64,000 nt of DNA from an uncultured Allomuricauda sp. (GTDB taxonomy: Bacteria; Bacteroidota; Bacteroidia; Flavobacteriales; Flavobacteriaceae): positions 1 to 64,000 of the forward strand of contig NZ_CANMPQ010000005.1 of the NCBI RefSeq assembly GCF_947499695.1, written 5' to 3'. The notes under the pieces were generated by a model that was not told where the DNA came from, did no database searches, and saw only the letters and a list, made by a program, of their open reading frames with translations. A program made the translations under genes and the position numbers. Positions 35,876 through 45,014 of the stretch are shown here, piece by piece. How positions within the stretch are numbered: position 1 is the first letter of the stretch; each line of letters begins with the position of its first letter.

Positions 35876-36127
35876 ATGCGTTACACAAAATACCTAGCAC
35901 ATATCGTAAAGGTCAATGGGCTGCCAAACTTCACTTTGGAGCAGTACCAAAAGGCCATGAACATAATGGTCTTGGAGTGTCGGATAGAGGGCGTGATAAA
36001 ATCCAAGAAAGAAATAAATGATACTTATAAACTGGATATGTTGGTGTATCGGGAGAGTAAAAAATTAGCTGAACTGACGGGAAATATTCCTGAGAAAGAT
36101 TTTTGGTACACACTATTCAAGGGTTAA
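35876..36127 (+). CDS. Hypothetical 83-residue protein, opposite strand
   Basis: A soluble basic protein (MRYTKYLAHIVKVNGLPNF) of unknown family, the only plus-strand gene in the prophage part of the window. A -7 box TATTTTTG at 35858-35865 lies 11 nt before the ATG, so it has its own promoter and could be expressed in the lysogen independently of the late operon. Confidence 0.5.
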   Translation: MRYTKYLAHIVKVNGLPNFTLEQYQKAMNIMVLECRIEGVIKSKKEINDTYKLDMLVYRESKKLAELTGNIPEKDFWYTLFKG

Positions 36128-36144
36128 ATGGAATAAAAACCCGC

Positions 36145-36507
36145 CTATTGACCTAGCCACCTATCCAACCTTCTACGCTGACCATCTGTCAACTTAGTTA
36201 AATCCATCTTGAGGCAAGTATCGTTCGAAATGATGTTTACCGGTTTTTGGTTGTTGACCGGGTCAAGTACTATCTCAATCCCTTCAGAGTTTTTAACCTT
36301 GCCAACACTAATGTCGTTACTTATTTCATTGGTGACCGTAGGTTTGTTCACGGCTTCAGAAACCGTTTTACTGTTCAGGGTCTTTTCAAATGATAGCCAG
36401 GAAACCTTATGCCCGAAATTAACGCCCAGTGTCAAACCTGAAACAAAACCAATTGACAATATAAACAGTGCTTTCCAAGGTATTTTTTTAATAATTGTAA
36501 TCCCCAT
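36145..36507 (-). CDS. Membrane-anchored small protein, possible inner spanin
   Basis: A 120-residue protein with one N-terminal membrane helix (ALFILSIGFVSGLTLGVNF) and a polar external domain ending in DLTKLTDGQRRRLDRWLGQ. It starts 3 nt after the endolysin stop. The position and topology (N-in, C-out) fit an i-spanin or lysis accessory, though no coiled coil is obvious. Confidence 0.5.
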   Translation of the reverse strand: MGITIIKKIPWKALFILSIGFVSGLTLGVNFGHKVSWLSFEKTLNSKTVSEAVNKPTVTNEISNDISVGKVKNSEGIEIVLDPVNNQKPVNIISNDTCLKMDLTKLTDGQRRRLDRWLGQ

Positions 36508-36509
36508 AG

Positions 36510-36869
36510 TTATTTTCTTTTCATTTCAAAATGTGGTGTGTCCACAAATCCGTTCTTTTTACCATCTTTATTAAAGTCACCTCCCCATCTGTTGTCAGGA
36601 TGGAGGCTAACCCAGAAATCCCCCAAGGGTTTGATCTTATCGTAATCATAGGTCAAATCGTTTCCGATGAAAAAATTGAAATCCACGGCCAGTCTATCCA
36701 GATGAAGGCTTTTGAGTGTTTGACTCTTGCCTTCGGCCTTTAGCCTTTTTTGCTCCTCTAAAGAGCGCCAAGCATGTCCAAAGGTCAGTTCAATTCCATA
36801 TCCATAAGCATAGCAAATAAGTTCCGCTATGTTCTTGGTAAAAATCCTTTGGCGTTGACTTAGTGTCAT
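36510..36869 (-). CDS. Endolysin, M15 peptidase family
   Basis: A 119-residue D-Ala-D-Ala carboxypeptidase/endolysin of the M15 (VanY-like) fold that cuts the peptide of peptidoglycan. Zinc ligands are His56 and Asp63 in SLHLDRLAVDF and His113 in DTPHFEM near the C-terminus. RSLEEQKRL is the usual substrate-side segment. There is no signal peptide, so release depends on the neighbouring membrane proteins. Its start overlaps the previous gene's stop by four bases. Confidence 0.85.
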   Translation of the reverse strand: MTLSQRQRIFTKNIAELICYAYGYGIELTFGHAWRSLEEQKRLKAEGKSQTLKSLHLDRLAVDFNFFIGNDLTYDYDKIKPLGDFWVSLHPDNRWGGDFNKDGKKNGFVDTPHFEMKRK

Positions 36870-37075
36870 TTCTTATTGTTAAAGTATCTGTTCAACCATC
36901 TTTTTACGAAGAAGGCACAAGCAGCGCCCAATGACATTGATACAATGGTCATAATTATCTTGTGCATATCATCAATATAGTTGAATTGAGCCGTGAAAAA
37001 ACCCACTAGCAATATCCAGGTCCATTGGGCCAAGGAAACCATTCCATCTATAAAAACAATTATCCTATGAAGCAT
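36866..37075 (-). CDS. Putative holin
   Basis: A 69-residue protein with two membrane helices (SLAQWTWILLVGFFTAQF; IIMTIVSMSLGAACAFFV) and a basic C-terminus (KRWLNRYFNNKK), the pattern of class II holins. The start MLHRIIVFIDG is chosen because it overlaps the upstream gene by 11 bases; a longer in-frame start at 37144 would overlap by 80. It lies directly before the endolysin. Confidence 0.6.
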   Translation of the reverse strand: MLHRIIVFIDGMVSLAQWTWILLVGFFTAQFNYIDDMHKIIMTIVSMSLGAACAFFVKRWLNRYFNNKK

Positions 37076-37355
37076 TGCCCCCTCCTTTCTTTTTTGATGA
37101 TAAATTTGAAAGAAAGCCCGTACTGATGTTAAACAGTTTTTCAATCCTTGATAACTTTAAGCTCAATGCTATAGCTACAGTACCGAACAATAAAAAGAAA
37201 TAATACACTGTCGGCCAGCTAGCTTCTTGACCTTTGGCCATCTCCTTTGTCTCAAACCAGAACGGTACTAGCCATAGTGCGCACCCCAAAAGCCCAAAAA
37301 ATGTTGCAATAACTATGCGCTGCCATTTACCTAATTCATCTACCCATTTACTCAT
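37065..37355 (-). CDS. Small two-helix membrane protein, lysis module
   Basis: A 96-residue protein with two membrane helices (IVIATFFGLLGCALWLVPFWF; VYYFFLLFGTVAIALSL) and a basic tail (KKKGGG). Together with the next gene it may form a holin/antiholin pair. Identity is by position and topology only. Confidence 0.55.
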   Translation of the reverse strand: MSKWVDELGKWQRIVIATFFGLLGCALWLVPFWFETKEMAKGQEASWPTVYYFFLLFGTVAIALSLKLSRIEKLFNISTGFLSNLSSKKKGGGNAS

Positions 37356-37366
37356 AACTGATATTT

Positions 37367-39955
37367 TTAATTTAATGTTATCGTTGGTGAATTTCCTGAC
37401 CTTACCACTCCTCCAGATCCATCAATGTTCAATGTTGGCGATGCATCCCCGGTAACAGTTAAATTTGTTATGCTGTTCGTATTGCCGAAATCCCCTATTA
37501 GCCAACCTACGGAGTTCGTTAAGTTCAATGTTGGAATGTTCAAGGTGTTATCCGTGAAATCCATGTTCGTTATAGGAGCTCCCGCTGAATAGATCAATCC
37601 ATGGAACAAAGACGAGCTGACCGTAGAATTGATATTTACTATATTGTCATGGAAGTTTATTGAGCCCTTTGTTCCGGTGGTGTTCGTTGTCCTGATGACA
37701 GCTTGATGGTTTCCGAAATCTGATGCTGACCAATTGTAGGTGAATATATTATCATAAATCTCAGTTTGTCCGGTTGGGTTGTAATACGTCAACATCTGGA
37801 TTCCAGCATTGGTAAAGTTGTTGTTGTAAATTTTTGTCCCTATCAGATCACCAGTATAGGTAGATGTTCCCGAACCTAACCGTATTGCCGCATAATTCTC
37901 CACGTTGGACATAGAAAAATCATTGTCCTTTACAATGGCATCAACTGTTTCGGTCAATGAGAACAAATGATATCTAACAGGCTCCCCATCCACACCTTTC
38001 GCGGTATTGTTTACGAAATAGATGTGCTCTAGGTCAAATGACGAACTGATGCTAAAAATATCCACCATACTGCCCATTTGTTGCGCAGAAACATAATCAG
38101 CCTCTAAAACTTCTTCAAAATGACTGTTCTGAACGGTCACATTTGAAATATTGACCTTCATTGCCCTACGGGTGTTATGACGATAATCCTCATTATCGAA
38201 GAACCACTCGCCTTTATGTGTATAAGTTCCCCCTCCCTGGTGTATTACATAGAATGCCTCTGCATCATCACCTTTTATCCTTCTTACGATATTGTTCCTA
38301 AAAACCGCATCATAATCGGTAGTTGCCAAATGTCCTCCTTGCATCGTGAAATAAAACCCCTTGGAAACGCCGGCAGGTGAATTGTTATAGTTCCCGTCAC
38401 CCTCTGCGATGATGTCCTCTATCAAGCAACCCTCTATCTCCCCATAATCCCAAACATCATCATCTATCTGGAAGGTTCCACGTATGGCGGCCGCACGATA
38501 GGTCGTGACCGCATAAAGGCTATGTATGTGCAGATCCTTGAATAGATAATACTGCTGTTCGTGTATATAGATAAACCGGCCATAGGTGTCGGTTCCGTCC
38601 ATTTCACCATTATAGATATAAGGATTCAGGTTAGTGAAATCAAAAACATAGCTTGTGTTGGTCGATGTCGTATTGAAATTTGAGGTATTTGTTACGGATA
38701 CCTTTGCGTTGTTCATATCCCAATCTATCATACCGGTACGGGTATAGTCCGTATTGTCGTTCTTGATATATGTCCCGTCCAATGTTGATGTGATATGCGA
38801 GCAGTTTATTATTGCTGCATCTATGGCAGCGTTGTCATCCGTTGCATCCCCTGAAGTCGCCCCAAATACATTGATGCTTACCCTGCTAAGCTCATAAACT
38901 TGGTTGAACCTTGCTGAAGCAGCGAATATCTGTGAGGTTCCGTTCTGTATCCCTGAACCGTTCAAATTAATATTGGTTCCGCTAATGACCCCACCGCCAG
39001 CAACCAAAACCATTCCACTAGCAGCAGTGGCACCCGTTGCATCAAATGTTCCCGTAACCGTGGCGGTAGTCCCGGCATTGGATGAGTTGGTAAAATCTGC
39101 CAATGATGTAATTGTCGATGTTCCGCTTACACTAGGTTGGTTTTCATCATCATCATCAACAATGAATATGGCTGCCTTGTGCAAACCTTCTAATTCGTAC
39201 CCTGTCCCCTCGTCCAAGGTTAAAAGGACACTTTTATAAGGCTCTATATCCGTGTCTGAATTGGTATTAAGGGTAACTGTTTTATGTTGCTCCCCCGACC
39301 CAAAAACAACAGACCCGGAAAGAGCTGTATAATCAGTGATCGGTTGCGCATGTCCATTATCGTGATAGCTTACCGTTATATCTGAACCAGAATTGTTTGG
39401 CTCACTAAGTGATATTGTCCAAGTCGTAGAACTGCCCTCATTGACCGTTGGGGTATCAGCTAAAACAGATGCAAGTATTGACCCCCCGCTTGAATCCTCA
39501 CTAAGTATTGTTACCGTGGCTATATTTGGATCACCAATAACAATCCCTGGTGTAGTGTCCAATTGTGCTATTACCGTTTCACCTACCTCTACTAAGCCAT
39601 CGTCGATTGGAACTACCGTAATGGTTGCACATGTCTGGCCTTCAAGGATTGTTACAACTCCAGTAAGATTAACATAATCTGACCCTCCTGTAGCCGTTCC
39701 GTACCAAGTATAGTTTACGATTGTTCCTCCGGCCGGAGCCGCACGATCTATACATATAGAAAACCCCCCATTGGTCAAAGGCGATTCGCTTGCGGTATTT
39801 GTCGGAGAAGTAATGGTTGCTACAGGGTCGCCCACAGGTTCAGTGCCTAGCGAAATCCGGCTACTTACATTAATTACACCGGAATCAGAGTTTAGAACTA
39901 CTTGGGCTTGTCCAACAAACCCAAATAAAAACATTATGCAGAATAACTTTTTCAA
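37367..39955 (-). CDS. Large exported Calx-beta and beta-helix protein in tail-fibre position
   Basis: An 862-residue protein with a clear Sec signal peptide (MKKLFCIMFLFGFVGQAQ). Two Calx-beta-like domains lie at about 45-160 and 162-275 (e.g. LDTTPGIVIGDPNIATVTI; VNEGSSTTWTISLSEP). The rest is a right-handed parallel beta-helix (pectate lyase-like), as in phage tailspikes. A signal peptide is unexpected for a virion protein assembled in the cytoplasm. It could be a secreted depolymerase or surface adhesin made by the lysogen, or a fibre with atypical topology. Confidence 0.75.
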   Translation of the reverse strand: MKKLFCIMFLFGFVGQAQVVLNSDSGVINVSSRISLGTEPVGDPVATITSPTNTASESPLTNGGFSICIDRAAPAGGTIVNYTWYGTATGGSDYVNLTGVVTILEGQTCATITVVPIDDGLVEVGETVIAQLDTTPGIVIGDPNIATVTILSEDSSGGSILASVLADTPTVNEGSSTTWTISLSEPNNSGSDITVSYHDNGHAQPITDYTALSGSVVFGSGEQHKTVTLNTNSDTDIEPYKSVLLTLDEGTGYELEGLHKAAIFIVDDDDENQPSVSGTSTITSLADFTNSSNAGTTATVTGTFDATGATAASGMVLVAGGGVISGTNINLNGSGIQNGTSQIFAASARFNQVYELSRVSINVFGATSGDATDDNAAIDAAIINCSHITSTLDGTYIKNDNTDYTRTGMIDWDMNNAKVSVTNTSNFNTTSTNTSYVFDFTNLNPYIYNGEMDGTDTYGRFIYIHEQQYYLFKDLHIHSLYAVTTYRAAAIRGTFQIDDDVWDYGEIEGCLIEDIIAEGDGNYNNSPAGVSKGFYFTMQGGHLATTDYDAVFRNNIVRRIKGDDAEAFYVIHQGGGTYTHKGEWFFDNEDYRHNTRRAMKVNISNVTVQNSHFEEVLEADYVSAQQMGSMVDIFSISSSFDLEHIYFVNNTAKGVDGEPVRYHLFSLTETVDAIVKDNDFSMSNVENYAAIRLGSGTSTYTGDLIGTKIYNNNFTNAGIQMLTYYNPTGQTEIYDNIFTYNWSASDFGNHQAVIRTTNTTGTKGSINFHDNIVNINSTVSSSLFHGLIYSAGAPITNMDFTDNTLNIPTLNLTNSVGWLIGDFGNTNSITNLTVTGDASPTLNIDGSGGVVRSGNSPTITLN

Positions 39956-39956
39956 C

Positions 39957-40520
39957 TCAATTTGTCTTTGTAATGGTTATGTCATCCCAATAGGTGGCAT
40001 CCGCATCCCCATCGTCATCATTTGTATACACAAAAAAGCTCCCTGAACCCGTTATGCTCACTCCGGTAAAGGTGAACTGGCTCCATTGTCCTGCAGTATA
40101 TGAAATAGTTTGGGTAGCACTTATGGAGCTGCTTGTGATCTTGATCCTGATATCCCTACCAACATCATCTACCCATACCCAACCGGTAACATCCACAATA
40201 TCCCCATTGGAAACATCCCCTCCCGAGCTTGGGTTCGACCCGGAACTAAAATCAAAACTGTTGTTATCGAGTCCACCGTTTGAAACCTGTCTCAAAGAAT
40301 GTGTTCCCGTCCTGGCCTGCTCTGTAGAGGCTGAAACCGTTCCTGAACCAGCAACCCATCCCGCTGTCGAAGTGGAACTGTCCGGGTCGGCCGCTCCTGC
40401 AACGTTGTCATAATATTGGACCTGTGGTGATGACTGGGAAGCAAATTTTGTGAACCTATCTATACTCTGCCCCTTAGATATAGTGCAAATGAAAAATAGT
40501 ATGTAAAAAATGTTCTTCAT
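39957..40520 (-). CDS. Exported jelly-roll (CBM-like) protein
   Basis: A 187-residue protein with an N-terminal signal sequence (MKNIFYILFFICTISKGQS) and a single jelly-roll domain resembling carbohydrate-binding modules: TGTHSLRQVSNGG, GDIVDVTGWVWVDD, ATYWDDITITK. Second of the three consecutive signal-peptide genes. Probably a glycan-binding component; partner unknown. The stop and next start abut within a base or two on each side. Confidence 0.7.
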   Translation of the reverse strand: MKNIFYILFFICTISKGQSIDRFTKFASQSSPQVQYYDNVAGAADPDSSTSTAGWVAGSGTVSASTEQARTGTHSLRQVSNGGLDNNSFDFSSGSNPSSGGDVSNGDIVDVTGWVWVDDVGRDIRIKITSSSISATQTISYTAGQWSQFTFTGVSITGSGSFFVYTNDDDGDADATYWDDITITKTN

Positions 40521-42073
40521 TAATCAATGGTATACTCAATGATTATAGTTCCAGTAGCACCTGCAACAGCACTTCCGATACCGTCAACATCAAAGTCCAA
40601 TACTGAAAAGGCGTCAATCGATGTATCCGATATTACAGGAGGTGTTGCGGCAGTACTGCTCCAGTTCTCCGTTGCGTCAATAGTGATAGGTGTGCTTAAT
40701 ATAGAAACACCATCCTCATTTATATCAAAAGTCGCTACACTTCCGGTTGGCGCTGTTGCCAAATGGGCATATACAGCGGTTATTGTTATATCCCTGTGTT
40801 CTGGAAACGAGGTTACAGAAGTTCCCACCACGATATCACCACCTTCAGCGGTGATTGGGATTATATGGGTTCTTTTTTCCTTTTCAGTGAGTACCCATAA
40901 ATCACTTGTAGTCAAGGTTGCAGCATCTTTTTCGGCCTGTGTTCCCATGCCTAACCTGATTCCTGTCTGTCCGGAATCCGGATGCTCTGTTATCTTTGTA
41001 TCAAGTTGGTTTTTTGTCACTGCATCTTGGGCATTGACACCATCTAAAAGATTGATTAAAGAAGTGTTGTTCATATTGACCCCTCCTGCAAACTGCGCTA
41101 CTTGACCGGCTTGGACAGTAAGCCCCCCATTGAAAATGTGAAGGTTGGGCCATGTATATCCAAGAGTTGTATCGAACTTTGAAAATCCTATCGAACCGTC
41201 CGCTATAATGGTCAGGGTTGAAGGGTCGATGAGATCAAACCTTCCAGAGGTTGAGCTAACGGCCCATAGATGTCCAGGTGTTAGTGTTCCATTTTCTAAA
41301 TAAAGGTCATCATTTAATATTCCGTTGGGCGCTATTTTACTTGAAGCTATGGAATTATCAGCTAACTTCCCATTGGTTATGGCCAAGTCCTGTATCTTGA
41401 CGGTTGAAACTGAGTTGTCATTCGGAATTCCTCCCCCAGAATAATTTGCATCCGCAAAATCCTTAGTAATAACATCCCTATTATTGGTAGGTGTTCCAGT
41501 ACTATTGAATACATATGTATGGTCAAACACAGTAGTATTATAGCTGATTTTGAAATCCTCACTATTAGCAGTTACTCCGGCTGGTAGAATTCCACTATTG
41601 CCAATATACCAATCAAATGTGCTGGTCTCATTATAAAATTGAATTGCCGCACCAGCGGTATCCTGCATTAAAACATTCCTATAGAATCCCGTTAGAAAGG
41701 GCAGTAAAACACTTCCAACACTCCTTGTTCCCGCTGCATCCGGTAAAATATTGGAATCCACTGCGTCACTCCATAAGTCACCACTACTACCGCTTGTTTG
41801 CCAATCAGAACTGCCCAACTCGGTATTTATTAGAGCCACTATATCGTTTCCATCTAAATTAACCTCAGACCAAACATCGTCATCTGAAGCCATCTCAAGT
41901 TTTCCGGTTGTAACATTATGAATTAACCATGTTTCGCCCGTTGGTACATCATAGGTGTCGCGAATCGTTGTTGTAATCTTTCCTCTGAACTTAATAGCGT
42001 CCACCTTTGGACCTCCTTGTGAAAATCCAAGGAAACCTATCATCATTACCGCTACAAAAAAAATCTTTTTCAT
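40520..42073 (-). CDS. Exported tail-fibre-like protein
   Basis: A 517-residue protein with a signal peptide (MKKIFFVAVMMIGFLGFSQG), then fibre-like repeats (NGKLADNSIASSKIAPNG; VNAQDAVTKNQLDTK) typical of phage tail fibres, and a C-terminal beta-domain. The combination of Sec signal and fibre repeats is unusual. Its start overlaps the stop of the small protein at 42070 in ATGA. Confidence 0.72.
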   Translation of the reverse strand: MKKIFFVAVMMIGFLGFSQGGPKVDAIKFRGKITTTIRDTYDVPTGETWLIHNVTTGKLEMASDDDVWSEVNLDGNDIVALINTELGSSDWQTSGSSGDLWSDAVDSNILPDAAGTRSVGSVLLPFLTGFYRNVLMQDTAGAAIQFYNETSTFDWYIGNSGILPAGVTANSEDFKISYNTTVFDHTYVFNSTGTPTNNRDVITKDFADANYSGGGIPNDNSVSTVKIQDLAITNGKLADNSIASSKIAPNGILNDDLYLENGTLTPGHLWAVSSTSGRFDLIDPSTLTIIADGSIGFSKFDTTLGYTWPNLHIFNGGLTVQAGQVAQFAGGVNMNNTSLINLLDGVNAQDAVTKNQLDTKITEHPDSGQTGIRLGMGTQAEKDAATLTTSDLWVLTEKEKRTHIIPITAEGGDIVVGTSVTSFPEHRDITITAVYAHLATAPTGSVATFDINEDGVSILSTPITIDATENWSSTAATPPVISDTSIDAFSVLDFDVDGIGSAVAGATGTIIIEYTID

Positions 42074-42228
42074 TTCTTCAATGGTTTATCATATTCTAGC
42101 ACCACCTCGCCTTTTTTGTTCATTATCTGGATACCATCTTTGTAGTATTTCCATTTCAAATCCTTTTTTACTAAATAGTAAAGATTTGCAACCAACAACA
42201 ATGCAATGGTTATTAATAATCCTATCAT
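42070..42228 (-). CDS. Small single-pass membrane protein
   Basis: A 52-residue ORF: MIGLLITIALLLVANLYYLV is one membrane helix, followed by a basic, polar tail ending EVVLEYDKPLKK. ATGA overlaps join it to the genes on both sides (stop of the upstream gene at 42225, start of the downstream gene at 42073), which strongly suggests it is translated. Function unknown; perhaps membrane tethering for the exported neighbours. Confidence 0.65.
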   Translation of the reverse strand: MIGLLITIALLLVANLYYLVKKDLKWKYYKDGIQIMNKKGEVVLEYDKPLKK

Positions 42229-42581
42229 GGTGTCAAACTGTTTCCATCGTAAAACTTTATAAACTTTGCACTGTCGTCCAAATCATCAGGGATTGTTGTC
42301 ACATCGGCAGCTCCTATCCCTATCACCAACCTATTGGTTACTGAATTCATATAGAAAACCCAGTCCGCATCTTGGATTATCGTATCATCAGTTCCGGTTC
42401 TTTTATAGACTAGACATCCTAAAATGAATGTCAGTGTTTTTCCTTTTAAGAGGTTTCTTAGTTTGACCTTAAAGGATGAACCTGCCGCATCATCCGTTGT
42501 ATCACTTACATCAATTAAATGAATAAGGTCATCAAGTGAAATCCCATTTATCAATTCGGATATGTCCGTAACCTTTGGCAT
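42225..42581 (-). CDS. Hypothetical tail-associated protein
   Basis: A 118-residue protein whose N-terminus (VTDISELINGISLDDLIHLID) and middle resemble the short adaptor segments at the base of tail fibres. No catalytic features. Overlaps the 43060 gene end by one base and the next small gene by four. Confidence 0.6.
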   Translation of the reverse strand: MPKVTDISELINGISLDDLIHLIDVSDTTDDAAGSSFKVKLRNLLKGKTLTFILGCLVYKRTGTDDTIIQDADWVFYMNSVTNRLVIGIGAADVTTIPDDLDDSAKFIKFYDGNSLTP

Positions 42582-43060
42582 TATTGAAAAACTAGTTCTT
42601 GACTGTCTTGGAACAGTATTACACTTCCGTCCTGGAACAGGTCACCATCGACCTGAACTACTACAGGCTCACCATATCCAAGTATGTTGCCCGTAAATGT
42701 TATAAACTCCCCTACCGCAGCAGACTCACCTATTTCAGTAAAATATCCAAAACCCTCATCCACAATGGAGCCGTTCAATGAAAGCCCCCATTCAATCCTC
42801 GTCCTTGCCCTTTTATAAGCTTTAATATCATCATACGTGACGATTGTTGAATCATTGAGTTTTTGAATGCCCTCAAATGCAATACTGAATTCCTGAGTGG
42901 TCGGTACGCCTGTCTTCCATCCGTTTGGCGTAGCCCTAGTGGTAGTATCTAGAATGTTGGTGGTCTCATTAAAGTTATTGAAGGTCAGGCAGCCAATAGG
43001 AACATAAACACTGTCCGCTTTTATGTGCAAAATCCTTACTTCCCCTTTATCAAAACTCAT
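42581..43060 (-). CDS. Tail-tube-fold-like protein (second copy)
   Basis: A 159-residue protein whose first half resembles the major tail protein at 47191-47625: both have a PIGC segment (YVPIGCLTFNNFNE here; YEPIGCSDGEELNE there) followed by a similar stretch before a phosphate-like turn. Lying after the tape measure and tail-tip genes, it may be a tube-fold protein adapted to the tail tip. A TAAATTTG -7 box ends 4 nt before the ATG (43065-43072), so the message could be leaderless. Confidence 0.6.
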   Translation of the reverse strand: MSFDKGEVRILHIKADSVYVPIGCLTFNNFNETTNILDTTTRATPNGWKTGVPTTQEFSIAFEGIQKLNDSTIVTYDDIKAYKRARTRIEWGLSLNGSIVDEGFGYFTEIGESAAVGEFITFTGNILGYGEPVVVQVDGDLFQDGSVILFQDSQELVFQ

Positions 43061-43103
43061 AAGACAAATTTATGAAATAATTATTTATCATAGATTTTAT
43101 CTA

Positions 43104-45014
43104 TTATTCTATTTTTGGTTTGATGGTGTTGGCGTATATATTGGTTTCCGTGTGGCTGTGCGCAATATCGGTTGTGGTTCTTTCTTCCAGCACGACTTCT
43201 CCTTCATTGGAATAGGTATCGAAGGAATATTCTATAACACGGTAATTGGAGGAGTCCAGGTCCGGTATCTGGATTATTTTATGGGGTTCGAAGAAATTCC
43301 AAAAACCACCCGAAAAAACTTTCTTCTGTCTGAAGTGGGCCAACCTGTTCCAAGCATATATCCTACCCATAGGGTAATAGGCCGTATTGTCCCTAATTTT
43401 GTCCTTTATCGAAATAATGGCATCCCCAAGACTTAATTTGAAAAGTTGGTTCTGTAATACCTCTCCTTCATTTGTAGCTATGTAGGTTTCGTCCTTTTCT
43501 GATTTGATTCCGCTTAATGTATCAGCTTCCACGGCCCTACTCTTCCCTGTAACATTATCGTTGACCCCTTCGAGATCACAGGAATGTAGCTCTATAAAAT
43601 CAGTAATATTGGCGCTTGTTTCTGGAAGTGAAGCGTATATCTCCATTTGTAGTTCTCCAGGGGATGTTGAGGGTATTGGGGGCAATTGTGCTTCAAATTC
43701 AGTCAATTCACCATTAGCAACTGAAAAACTACGATTACTTATTAAGGCTGAAGGCTCCAATACCCATCTGGGTACGAACTCAAATTCTGAGGTCAACCCC
43801 ACTCCTAGTCTATAGATACTCCCGGAATCCGATTCGTATTTTAAATTCCATTTAAGATTTGCATTGTCATAATTTGCCTGTGCGGTCATCTTGACTTTTA
43901 TGACCTGATCCTTTACTACCTGTACAAGCTTTGATGAAATAGAGGCCAAAGCATTCGTATTGACCGATGAATCATATCTGAATACTTTCAAATATCCAGC
44001 GTCGGTAGCTTCCGAATAATCACCACCTGCGGACCACCCAGGCATGGAAACACCGTTTACCCCACCATCAAAAGTTGGATTGTCCAACAGTGTTGTCCGG
44101 TAAACATATTCATTGTCAACCACCAGCTTATCATATCCCCGTCTATAGTAAAAGGTCTGGTTTTCTTTAGCGTGTAGAATATCTGTAGGAGCAACAGATA
44201 TAGAGTCGGTCTTGATCTGTAAAGGTGTAAAAGGAACTTCTTGTAAATCAGAAATATCATTGCCATCCTTATCGTATGAATTTATGTAAGATGGTGTGAC
44301 CAGTAATCTACTGAATAGGTAATGTTCCAAGAGCCACGTATCACCGTTAATCTGGGTGACGGTCAACTGAAGTCCATTGAGAACTTTTTTAAGAACATCC
44401 AAACAGCCTTCGGATTCACCACTATCCTCATCTATGAAGGCATCTTGAAAAATAGTTGTATCCTTTAACAGCCTGCCTCCGGTATATTGTGTTGTAGATG
44501 TTTGATAATCATAATATTCATATGAAAGAATGTTAAAGGATTCGGTTTGGTCCTCAAAACCCCTTTTGAGACAGTTTGCTATAATCTTGGCCAGTTGCTC
44601 CTCTCCATTATATTTTGCTCCGGCAAGATCAACATAACTAAGGTCTTCCAAGAACGCCAACGGGTCAAGTGCATCCAATTCGATTTCCCATGTATCCTTG
44701 GTAAAGTCGTTGGGCGTGTTTTCGCTAGTCAGATAACCAAAGAATATTTTATTGGTGTTCTGGAAAAGTTCTACCCTCCAATACCTTTCTGGTTGGGTCA
44801 ATAAATCTTCCAATGGTTCCGCAAGGGTTGCTATAAGGGTAAGATTCAACACTTTCGAACGTATCGGATAGGAGTGGTCTTCTACCGCATTCAAGGCATA
44901 AACGACCTTGCCATCAATATTGATAACAGGGTCCGTGTAATCTGGATTTGAAATGTCACAAACGTATTCATCACCATTTACAGAAGTGTATTCTATCCTA
45001 TACTTTACAGCCAT
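43104..45014 (-). CDS. Tail-tip / baseplate protein
   Basis: A 636-residue protein directly after the tape measure, the position of distal-tail and receptor-binding hub proteins. The N-terminus (MAVKYRIEYTSVNGDEYVCDISNPDY) matches the sort of tail-tip proteins found in Bacteroidota siphoviruses. Contains no enzyme motif. It overlaps the tape-measure stop by one base. Confidence 0.7.
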   Translation of the reverse strand: MAVKYRIEYTSVNGDEYVCDISNPDYTDPVINIDGKVVYALNAVEDHSYPIRSKVLNLTLIATLAEPLEDLLTQPERYWRVELFQNTNKIFFGYLTSENTPNDFTKDTWEIELDALDPLAFLEDLSYVDLAGAKYNGEEQLAKIIANCLKRGFEDQTESFNILSYEYYDYQTSTTQYTGGRLLKDTTIFQDAFIDEDSGESEGCLDVLKKVLNGLQLTVTQINGDTWLLEHYLFSRLLVTPSYINSYDKDGNDISDLQEVPFTPLQIKTDSISVAPTDILHAKENQTFYYRRGYDKLVVDNEYVYRTTLLDNPTFDGGVNGVSMPGWSAGGDYSEATDAGYLKVFRYDSSVNTNALASISSKLVQVVKDQVIKVKMTAQANYDNANLKWNLKYESDSGSIYRLGVGLTSEFEFVPRWVLEPSALISNRSFSVANGELTEFEAQLPPIPSTSPGELQMEIYASLPETSANITDFIELHSCDLEGVNDNVTGKSRAVEADTLSGIKSEKDETYIATNEGEVLQNQLFKLSLGDAIISIKDKIRDNTAYYPMGRIYAWNRLAHFRQKKVFSGGFWNFFEPHKIIQIPDLDSSNYRVIEYSFDTYSNEGEVVLEERTTTDIAHSHTETNIYANTIKPKIE

